A stretch of DNA of 64,000 nt. Origin: Actinomyces ruminicola. Lineage in GTDB: Bacteria; Actinomycetota; Actinomycetes; Actinomycetales; Actinomycetaceae. The notes under the pieces were generated by a model, which was given only the letters and a program-made list of their open reading frames with translations, did no database searches and had not been told where the DNA came from. Where the stretch lies: the NCBI RefSeq assembly GCF_900103885.1, contig NZ_FNIM01000013.1:19645-83644 (forward strand), written 5' to 3'. Of this stretch, positions 1-7,147 are shown in pieces; the stretch's first letter is position 1; each line of letters opens with the position of its first letter. The translations under genes were made by a program, and so were the position numbers.

Positions 1-11
1 TGTGACGATCG

Positions 12-65
12 CCCCGATGCGGCCGCGGGGGAGGCGCACGTCCTCCGGCCGCGGCCGCATCGGGG
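12..65 (+). terminator. Strong hairpin, probable terminator of a gene upstream of the window
   Basis: A perfect 17-bp inverted repeat (12-28 with 49-65, arms beginning CCCCGATGCGG) encloses a second GGAGG/CCTCC stem. No T-run follows, as is common for high-GC actinobacterial terminators. The gene it would end lies outside the window. Confidence 0.6.
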
Positions 66-167
66 GCGCGGTCCCCGCTCGGGCTGAGGCTGTGCGAAGG
101 CTCACGGGCTGAGGATTTGTGGGCCGCCGGTTCGCCGGGTAATGTTCCGGGTTGTCCGAACCGGATT

Positions 168-240
168 GCGCCAGTAGCTCAATGGATAGAGCATCTGACT
201 ACGGATCAGAAGGTTGGGGGTTCGAGTCCCTTCTGGCGCA
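168..240 (+). tRNA. tRNA-Arg (anticodon ACG)
   Basis: The 73-nt sequence folds as a standard tRNA. The acceptor arm GCGCCAG (168-174) pairs with CTGGCGC before discriminator A240. The anticodon stem TCTGA/TCAGA carries the loop CTACGGA, giving anticodon ACG (Arg, CGN codons after A34-to-I editing). A TTCGAGTCC T-arm is present. CCA is not encoded. A hairpin with a T-run follows at 244-286. Confidence 0.95.
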
Positions 241-243
241 CTG

Positions 244-286
244 ACGCCCCGTCATCGGCTGAATAGTCGGTGTTGCGGGGCGTTTT
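244..286 (+). terminator. Intrinsic terminator of the tRNA-Arg gene
   Basis: ACGCCCCG (244-251) pairs perfectly with CGGGGCGT (276-283) and TTTT follows directly. It begins four bases after the tRNA 3' end. Confidence 0.8.
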
Positions 287-438
287 CCATGCCCACACGG
301 GCATGCCGCTCGTCTCCGCGGTGGGCTGCTTGACGGCACCGTCGGCGGAGGCGCCGTCGGGAAGCCGCGCGCTCAGGATCCCTGCCCGGCTCCCGGCCCA
401 CCTACCTGAAATCACCTGCACAACAACGAAAGGTCCCC

Positions 439-1170
439 ATGGCCCCCCTGTCCAAGCGCCTCGGCGCCGAGTTCCTCGGCACCTTCTGGCTCGTCTTCGC
501 CGGCTGCGGCTCCGCCGTCCTCGCCGCCACCGCTCTGACCGACTCCGACTTCCCGGTCGGCATCGGCTACCTCGGCGTGGCCCTGGCCTTCGGCCTGGCC
601 GTGACCACCATGGCCTACGCCGTCGGCGCCGTCTCCGGCGGCCACTTCAACCCCGCCGTCACCCTGGGACTGGCCGTCGCCGGCCGCTTCTCCTGGAAGG
701 ACGTCCTGCCCTACTGGTGCATCCAGGTCATCGCCGGCCTGGTGGGTGGCGGCGTCCTGTACGCCATCGCCTCCGGCACCGACAGCTTCGACGTGGCCGC
801 CAACGGGTTCGCCGCCAACGGCTACGGCGAGCACTCCCCGCACGGTTACGGGCTGGCCGCCGGCTTCATCTGCGAGCTGGTCATGACCGCGATCTTCCTG
901 ATCGTCATCCTCGGCGCCACCGACTCCCGCGCCCCCAAGGGCTTCGCCCCGCTGGCCATTGGTGCGACGCTGACCCTCATCCTGCTGGTGTCCATCCCGG
1001 TCACCAACGCCTCGGTCAACCCGGCCCGCTCCATCGCCGTCGCCTTCGAGGCCGGCAACGGCGCCCCGGGCCAGCTGTGGCTGTTCATCGTCGCCCCGCT
1101 CCTGGGCGCCGCGATCGCCGGCTTCAGCTACGCCTTCCTGGTCGGCAAGGACCCCGAGCAGAACGCCTGA
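439..1170 (+). CDS. aqpZ: Aquaporin Z-like MIP channel with altered selectivity filter
   Basis: A 243-residue six-helix membrane channel of the MIP family, about the length of E. coli AqpZ and similar to it throughout. The two pore half-helices carry the NPA motifs at residues 71-73 ([11 protein letters not shown]) and 194-196 (SVNPARS). The ATG follows GAAAGG. In E. coli AqpZ the aromatic/arginine filter is Phe43, His174, Thr183, Arg189. Here the aligned residues are Phe51, Leu182, Ala191 and Arg197, so the filter His and Thr are both replaced by small or hydrophobic residues. The protein should sit in the cytoplasmic membrane. Family membership is certain, but strict water selectivity should not be assumed. 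It stands alone, with a terminator-like hairpin after it. Confidence 0.93.
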   Translation: MAPLSKRLGAEFLGTFWLVFAGCGSAVLAATALTDSDFPVGIGYLGVALAFGLAVTTMAYAVGAVSGGHFNPAVTLGLAVAGRFSWKDVLPYWCIQVIAGLVGGGVLYAIASGTDSFDVAANGFAANGYGEHSPHGYGLAAGFICELVMTAIFLIVILGATDSRAPKGFAPLAIGATLTLILLVSIPVTNASVNPARSIAVAFEAGNGAPGQLWLFIVAPLLGAAIAGFSYAFLVGKDPEQNA

Positions 1171-1218
1171 GTCCCGCCGCGTAGCGGCCCGGCCTCGGCC
1201 GGCCCACACGCGGAAGAC

Positions 1219-1271
1219 GGCCCCTCACGACCCCGCCCCCGTCACCTACGGGGAGCCGGGCGTGAGGGGCC
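1219..1271 (+). terminator. Terminator-like hairpin between aqpZ and guaB1
   Basis: GGCCCCTCACG (1219-1229) pairs with CGTGAGGGGCC (1261-1271), with an inner CCCCCGT/ACGGGG stem. It lies 48 bp after the aqpZ stop and upstream of the guaB1 promoter. Confidence 0.65.
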
Positions 1272-1302
1272 ATGTGCTACCACCAGGACCACCAGGACCC
1301 TG

Positions 1303-2781
<1,479 letters not shown>

Positions 2782-2840
2782 CCCTGCTCCCTCCCCGGCC
2801 CCGTACGGTGAACGCCGCCCCGCCCGCCGCCCCCGCCCGC

Positions 2841-2884
2841 CGAGATCGGTAGAAGTTACGTGCTGAGATCGGTAGAAATGGCGG
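2841..2884 (+). repeat. R1 array: one full 23-bp unit plus terminal half unit, forward
   Basis: R1 unit GAGATCGGTAG + AAGTTACGTGC(C/T), followed by the terminal half unit GAGATCGGTAGAAATGGCGG. It lies between the convergent 3' ends of guaB1 and metB. Confidence 0.9.
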
Positions 2885-2911
2885 CGGACCCGGACGGGTC
2901 CGCATCACCGC

Positions 2912-4144
2912 TCACGCCGTGGTGTCCGCCCGCTCCAGCGCCTGGTCCAGGTCGGCGACCAGATCCTCGGCGTCCTCGATGCCCACGCTCAGCCGCAGCA
3001 GCTGGTCACTCAGCCCGTAGGCGGCGCGGGTGGTGGGCGGCACGTCCGCATGCGTCTGCACGCTCGGACACGTCACCAGCGACTCCACCCCGCCCAGCGA
3101 CTCGGCGAAGGTGAACACTCCCACCGTCCCCAAGAAGGCCGCCACGTCGACGCCGTCGGCCGGCTCGAAGGACACCATGCCCGAGCGCCCCGGATACAGC
3201 ACCCGCGTAACCCGTGCGTCGGCGCGTAGAAACTCGACTATCCTCCGGGCGTTGGCCTCATGCCGCTCCATCCGCAGCGACAGCGTCTTCAGCCCGCGCA
3301 GCAGCAGGAACGCGTCGAAGGGGCCCAGCGTCGCACCGGTGGTGTTCAGCTGGTACTGGAGCCGCTCGCCCAGAGCCGGATCGGCGACGACGACGGCGCC
3401 CGCCATCACGTCGTTGTGCCCGGCCAGGTACTTGGTGGCCGAGTAGACGGCCACGTCCGCCCCCAGCTCCAGCGGCCGGCAGATCACCGGCGTGTAGAAG
3501 GTGTTGTCGACCGCCAGCAGCGCGCCGCCCGCGTGTGCCCAGTCGGCCACCCGCGCAATGTCCAGCTGCGTCATCATCGGGTTGGTGGGGGACTCGACGA
3601 GCACCAGGGCGGCGGGGCGGCGCAGCGCCTCACGCAGGCCCGCCTCGCCGACGACGAAGTCCACCGTGTAGGCGCCGTCGTCGGCCAAGCACTTCAAGTA
3701 CCGGTAGGTGCCGCCGTACAGGTCCTCCAGGGCGACGATCCGCGATCCGTACGGCGCCAGCGCCGTGACCGCCAACTGCACCGCCGCCATCCCGGAGGCC
3801 AGGGCGAATCCGGCCGTGCCGCCGTCGAGCCGGGCCAGGGAGTCCTGGAGCACGTCGCGGGTGGGGGAGGCGGTCCGCGTGTAGTCGTAGCCGGTGGAGG
3901 CCCCCAGCCCTGGGTGCCCGAAGGCCGTCGACAGGTGGATCGGCGTCGTAATGGCGCCCGTGGCGGGGTCGGTGCCGGTGCCCACATGCGCCAGGACGGT
4001 GTCGAGCCGCCAGGGGGTGGGGGAGGCCGTCCAGGTGGGGTGGTGCTGGAGCGGCGCGGTGCGACACCCGGGATGATCGACGGCGGGGGCGACGACGGCC
4101 TCGGGGGAGGGCGCGGGGCCGACGACGGATTCGGTAATGCTCAT
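2912..4144 (-). CDS. metB: Cystathionine gamma-synthase-type PLP enzyme
   Basis: A 410-residue Cys/Met-metabolism PLP-dependent enzyme, slightly longer than the usual 380-400 because of a variable N-terminus. Family landmarks are TAFGHPGLG, the YDYTR segment, VDNTFYTPV and the PLP lysine in YSATKYLAGHND at about residue 238. Members join O-acylhomoserine to cysteine (MetB) or cleave cystathionine; the sequence alone does not settle which. It is the second gene after patB, a likely beta-C-S lyase, so the pair would carry cysteine sulfur through cystathionine to homocysteine. AGAAAG precedes the ATG. The 112-bp gap to patB is largely R1 repeat. An alternative is O-acetylhomoserine sulfhydrylase or methionine gamma-lyase. 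Confidence 0.8.
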   Translation of the reverse strand: MSITESVVGPAPSPEAVVAPAVDHPGCRTAPLQHHPTWTASPTPWRLDTVLAHVGTGTDPATGAITTPIHLSTAFGHPGLGASTGYDYTRTASPTRDVLQDSLARLDGGTAGFALASGMAAVQLAVTALAPYGSRIVALEDLYGGTYRYLKCLADDGAYTVDFVVGEAGLREALRRPAALVLVESPTNPMMTQLDIARVADWAHAGGALLAVDNTFYTPVICRPLELGADVAVYSATKYLAGHNDVMAGAVVVADPALGERLQYQLNTTGATLGPFDAFLLLRGLKTLSLRMERHEANARRIVEFLRADARVTRVLYPGRSGMVSFEPADGVDVAAFLGTVGVFTFAESLGGVESLVTCPSVQTHADVPPTTRAAYGLSDQLLRLSVGIEDAEDLVADLDQALERADTTA

Positions 4145-4216
4145 GAGTGCTTTCTGGCTGTATATGGGTGATGACCGGTTTGGATGCGTTGCTCGTGCCG
4201 GTCTCAGCGAGCCTTT

Positions 4217-4277
4217 TCGACCGATTTCGGTGCGTAACTTCTACCGATCTCGATGGTTATAACGACCGATCTCGGTG
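4217..4277 (-). repeat. R1 array, reverse, overlapping the 3' end of patB
   Basis: Three R1 units read on the minus strand (GAGATCGGTCG, GAGATCGGTAGAAGTTACG, GAAATCGGTCG). The patB stop (4257-4259) lies inside the array, and the last residues of PatB (RDRSL) are encoded by repeat DNA. Confidence 0.85.
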
Positions 4278-5567
4278 AGTGGGGGCGGCGGGGCGGGTGA
4301 GCCGGGAGTGGACGGCGATCTCCAGACGATCCAGTGCCTCGTCCAGGGTGGCCCGCGGGCAGGCGATGTTCAGCCGGGTGAAGCCCGCGCCGCCGGTGCC
4401 GAACAGGGCGCCGTCGTCGAGCCACAGGCCGGCCTCGCCGGTGATGAAGTCGTCCAGCTCCGCTGCGGTCAGGCCCGCGCTCTCCAGCAGCCCGGAGCAG
4501 TCCAGCCACAGCAGGTAGGTGCCCTCGCAGGGGGAGACCTCGATGCCGGGCACCCGCTCCAGGCGGCGGACGAGGTGGCGGCGCGTGTACTCGATATGGC
4601 GGCGCAGGGCGTCCAGCCAGGCGTCGCCGGACTTGTAGGCGGCCTGGCAGGCCGTCAGCCCCAGCACGTTGGGCTGGGAGTATCCGGCGGCGCCGAGGGC
4701 GTTGCGGAAGCGGGCGCGCAGGTCGGGGCCGGCAATGAGGATATTGGCCACCTGCAGCCCGGCCAGGTTGAAGGACTTCGACGGCGAGGTGCAGGTGACG
4801 GTGCGGGCGGCGGCGTCGGCGGACAGCGAGGCGAAGGGCGTGGTGCGGCGCCCGGGCAGGGCCAGGTCCGCGTGCACCTCGTCGGAGACCACCAGCACGT
4901 CGTGGCGGGCGGCCACCTCGGCCAGCTCCTTCAACTCGGCACGGCTCCACACCCGCCCGACCGGGTTGTGCGGATTGCACAGGAGCAGCAGGCGGGCGCC
5001 GGTAGCGGTCAGCACAGCCTCCAGGGCACCCAGGTCGCGCCGGTAGACGCCGTCGCCGCCGCGCACCAGCGGGGCGGGGGCGACCACGCGCCCCTGCTGC
5101 TCGACCACCTCCCGGAACGGGTAGTAGACGGGCTCCTCAATGACGACGGCGTCGCCCGGCTCGGTCAGGGCGCGCACCGCCGTCGCCAGTGCGGGCACGA
5201 CCCCGGGGGTGATGACGTTCCACGCCGGGTCGATGCGCCAGTCGTAGCGGCGGGCGAACCAGGCGGCCAGCGTGGCGTCGTAGGCGGCGTCGGGCTCGGT
5301 GTAGCCGAAGATGCCGTGCCGCACCCGCCACAGCAGGGCGTTGATGACGCAGGGGGCGGTGGCGTGGTCCATGTCCGCCACCCACAGTGGCAGGGCGGTG
5401 GTGGGGCGGCCGCGGCTGGCGGCGCAGTCCCACTTGAGGCTGGCGGTGCCGGTGCGATCGTGGACGACGTCGAAGGGGGAGCTGGAGGCGGTCGGGGCGG
5501 CTAGGGGCGCGGTGGGCTCCGCTGCGGCGTCGAAGTCCTGGAGCCCGGTGGGGACGAAGGTGGTCAT
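4257..5567 (-). CDS. patB: MalY/PatB-type aminotransferase fold, probable cystathionine beta-lyase
   Basis: A 436-residue class I/II PLP protein of the MalY/PatB subgroup. Markers are LPLWVADMDHATAP near the N-terminus, GYTEPDAAY, EEPVYYPF, NPHNPVGRVW, SDEVHADL and the PLP lysine at about 264 in SPSKSFNLAGLQ. MalY/PatB enzymes cleave C-S bonds, mainly cystathionine to homocysteine, pyruvate and ammonia. The extended N-terminus (about 45 residues, Ala/Pro-rich) is not part of the fold. It is the first gene of the patB-metB unit, about 220 bp downstream of a Met-rich leader peptide. The C-terminus RDRSL is repeat-derived. It is cytoplasmic. A direct role in methionine synthesis is inferred from context. 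Confidence 0.82.
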   Translation of the reverse strand: MTTFVPTGLQDFDAAAEPTAPLAAPTASSSPFDVVHDRTGTASLKWDCAASRGRPTTALPLWVADMDHATAPCVINALLWRVRHGIFGYTEPDAAYDATLAAWFARRYDWRIDPAWNVITPGVVPALATAVRALTEPGDAVVIEEPVYYPFREVVEQQGRVVAPAPLVRGGDGVYRRDLGALEAVLTATGARLLLLCNPHNPVGRVWSRAELKELAEVAARHDVLVVSDEVHADLALPGRRTTPFASLSADAAARTVTCTSPSKSFNLAGLQVANILIAGPDLRARFRNALGAAGYSQPNVLGLTACQAAYKSGDAWLDALRRHIEYTRRHLVRRLERVPGIEVSPCEGTYLLWLDCSGLLESAGLTAAELDDFITGEAGLWLDDGALFGTGGAGFTRLNIACPRATLDEALDRLEIAVHSRLTRPAAPTHRDRSL

Positions 5568-5599
5568 GATGCTTCCTATAAGGCCTGGGCCGCCATATC

Positions 5600-5639
5600 A
5601 ACCGATCTCGGCACGTGATTTCTACCGATCTCGGCGAGG
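5600..5639 (-). repeat. R1 array, reverse, in the patB leader
   Basis: Read on the minus strand, one full unit (GAGATCGGTAG + AAATCACGTGCC) is followed by the terminal half unit GAGATCGGTTGATATGGCGG. It lies 33 bp upstream of the patB start, inside the predicted leader RNA. Confidence 0.88.
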
Positions 5640-5770
5640 CGGGTGCACGTCGTGGCGGCGAGGATGATTAACGGGAGGTTTGAACGCGGGCCGCACGGAT
5701 CGGGCGGCAGCGGAGTACGACGAGCGCCTTTGGAATACCGGGCAACTCGGACTCTGACCGTTATCTTGAA

Positions 5771-5790
5771 ACAGCGACGGCTGGCGCTGT
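5771..5790 (-). promoter_or_regulatory. Hairpin just after the Met-rich leader ORF (attenuator-like)
   Basis: ACAGCG (5790-5785) pairs perfectly with CGCTGT (5776-5771) across an 8-nt loop, then TTTC follows. The stem begins at the last base of the leader stop codon, so ribosome position would decide whether it folds. A competing pairing, GCGC-TGACA-GCGC, overlaps the leader end. The attenuator role is inferred. Confidence 0.5.
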
Positions 5791-5864
5791 CAGCGCATCT
5801 GCATTCGACGCATGCTTTCGGCGCGCACCATCAGGGCACGGGTCGTGGGCGTCGAAGCGATCAT
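5790..5864 (-). CDS. Met-rich leader peptide upstream of patB-metB (24 aa)
   Basis: A 24-codon ORF ending ...ESMRRMQMR then TGA, with five Met codons, three of them in the last seven. Its ATG lies exactly seven bases after a TAGCCT -10 element, so it would be translated leaderless at the very 5' end of the transcript. A hairpin begins at its stop codon. The genes downstream are transsulfuration enzymes feeding methionine synthesis. The arrangement is that of ribosome-mediated attenuation sensing Met-tRNA. There is no SAM-riboswitch core in the leader. The ORF is short, so chance cannot be excluded without conservation data. Confidence 0.6.
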   Translation of the reverse strand: MIASTPTTRALMVRAESMRRMQMR

Positions 5865-5870
5865 GGGGCG

Positions 5871-5901
5871 AGGCTAGCGTCACCGGCGCCGGACCTGTCA
5901 A
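5871..5901 (-). promoter_or_regulatory. Promoter of the patB-metB leader transcript
   Basis: On the minus strand a perfect -35 TTGACA (5901-5896) and -10 TAGCCT (5876-5871) are separated by 19 bp. Predicted initiation falls on the A of the leader ATG at 5864, leaving a leader of about 300 nt before patB. Confidence 0.65.
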
Positions 5902-5976
5902 GGCTTGCCGGGATGCGGACTTCCAGCGGGGTTGGATTCCGTGGCGTGGCGGTGGCTCGCGTGGGGTCTGTCGGAG

Positions 5977-6092
5977 CGTCTACTACGCCACTTCACCGTT
6001 GGGTACGCCGGTTAGGGGTCTACTGAATGGCTCGTAGGCCTTCAGCAGACCCCTAACCGGCGTAGTAGACCTCTATGTGGCGTAGCAAACGA
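5977..6092. repeat. R2 palindromic element, copy A
   Basis: About 116 bp. The inner arms TACGCCGGTTAGGGGTCT.. and ..AGACCCCTAACCGGCGTA are almost perfectly complementary. The outer arms GTCTACTACGCCAC and GTGGCGTAGCAAAC also pair. The loop is TACTGAATGGCTCGTAGGCC. It lies between the patB promoter and the 3' end of the tetR gene. Confidence 0.88.
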
Positions 6093-6123
6093 GCGGGCCG
6101 ACTACGGCCGCACGCCCACGGCG

Positions 6124-6942
6124 TCATTCATCCAGGCCGCGCGGCTGCGGAACCGGCGTCGACAGGCGGGCCAGCAGGGTAGGCAGGGTGCGGCCCAGGA
6201 AGGCGGTCAGGTCGGAGCTGTCCGCGGCCCCGGCGCCCGCTACGTCCACGGTGTCAAGGTCGCCGTTCGCCGCGGCGGCGTCGAGCGCCATGCGCATGGA
6301 GCGAACGGCGGTGGCGAGAATGAGCTCGGTGGTGTCCTCGGGGCTGAGCAGGCACTCGCGGCCGATCGACGCCAGCCCCTCGACGAGCACTCCGACCAGA
6401 TGCTGCTTGAAGGCGGCATAGCTCTCGCGCAGGGGGGAGGCCCCGGCGTTGGCATCCTCGGTGCGCGCGATGTAGGCGGCGAACTCGTGCTGCAGCAGGA
6501 AAACCTCGCGCGAGATCGGCATCGCCCCGAGCAGTCGGGAGGCCAGCTCCGCCAACCCGGCGGTGAGCTCGGCGTCGGTCTCCGGGGCGGGCCTGTCGGG
6601 ATCGCCCGGCATCGCCCCGGCCACGGAGCCGTCCACGAAGGCGATGATCGAGTCCCACTGCTCCTCGGCCAGGCGCTGCACGAAGTGGTCCATGTCGGTG
6701 AAGTTGGAGTAGAAGGCCCCACGGGTGAAGCCGGCCCGGGAGCAGATGTCGCCCACGGAGGTGCCGCCGATGCCCTTGTCCGCGATCAGCTCGCGGCCGG
6801 CGGCCAGCAGCAGCGCCTGCGTCTGGGCGCGCCGCTCGGAGGGGGCGACGCCGATCAGCCGCCGCACCGCCGCCCGGCGGGCCGACAGGCGCGCGCCGGC
6901 CGCCTCAATGAAGTCCTCCGCCTGTTCCCTACTCGTGCTCAT
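6124..6942 (-). CDS. TetR-family transcriptional regulator
   Basis: A 272-residue protein. The TetR helix-turn-helix lies at about residues 35-85 (RRAQTQALLLAAGRELI, GGTSVGDICSRAGFTRGAFYSNF), followed by a poorly conserved ligand-binding half typical of the family. It is divergent from the YhgE/Pip gene. The shared 205-bp intergenic region holds two palindromes that overlap the -35 and -10 of that gene, so it very probably represses the membrane protein and perhaps itself. The N-terminus has about 30 extra residues before the DNA-binding domain. The ligand is unknown. Confidence 0.85.
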   Translation of the reverse strand: MSTSREQAEDFIEAAGARLSARRAAVRRLIGVAPSERRAQTQALLLAAGRELIADKGIGGTSVGDICSRAGFTRGAFYSNFTDMDHFVQRLAEEQWDSIIAFVDGSVAGAMPGDPDRPAPETDAELTAGLAELASRLLGAMPISREVFLLQHEFAAYIARTEDANAGASPLRESYAAFKQHLVGVLVEGLASIGRECLLSPEDTTELILATAVRSMRMALDAAAANGDLDTVDVAGAGAADSSDLTAFLGRTLPTLLARLSTPVPQPRGLDE

Positions 6943-7073
6943 GTCCGGCTCATCATGTCATTTCGCGCCGTCCTGTGTCATTCGCGACATTAGTGGCTAC
7001 GGCGTTGAGAGTGTTTTCGGCTTCCCCCCGGGATTTCTTGCTCCGGCGCCCGGCGCCCTGCCAGGCTCACATG

Positions 7074-7115
7074 ATACAGGTCTGTATTGAAGGCGTCGAT
7101 ACACCTGTGTATCGT
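7074..7115 (+). promoter_or_regulatory. Promoter of the YhgE/Pip gene with two TetR-type operators
   Basis: TTGAAG (7087-7092) and TATCGT (7110-7115) are 17 bp apart. Palindrome 1 is ATACAG-GT-CTGTAT (7074-7087), abutting the -35. Palindrome 2 is CGATACAC-CT-GTGTATCG (7097-7114), covering the spacer and -10. They share the core ATACA(G/C)..TGTAT with centres 25 bp apart. Confidence 0.75.
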
Positions 7116-7147
7116 CGGTCGGCGGAACTCAGGGAAGGCAGCTCAAG

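Noticed and set aside
412..1209. Long open frames opposite aqpZ, guaB1, the pullulanases and PurL
   Set aside because: They are Gly/Arg/Pro/Ala-rich shadows caused by high GC and third-position bias. None shows a family motif, and each lies wholly over a well-supported gene.
5600..5864. SAM riboswitch in the patB leader
   Set aside because: No conserved SAM-I, SAM-II or SAM-IV core was found on the minus strand. The leader instead contains a Met-rich ORF and hairpin.
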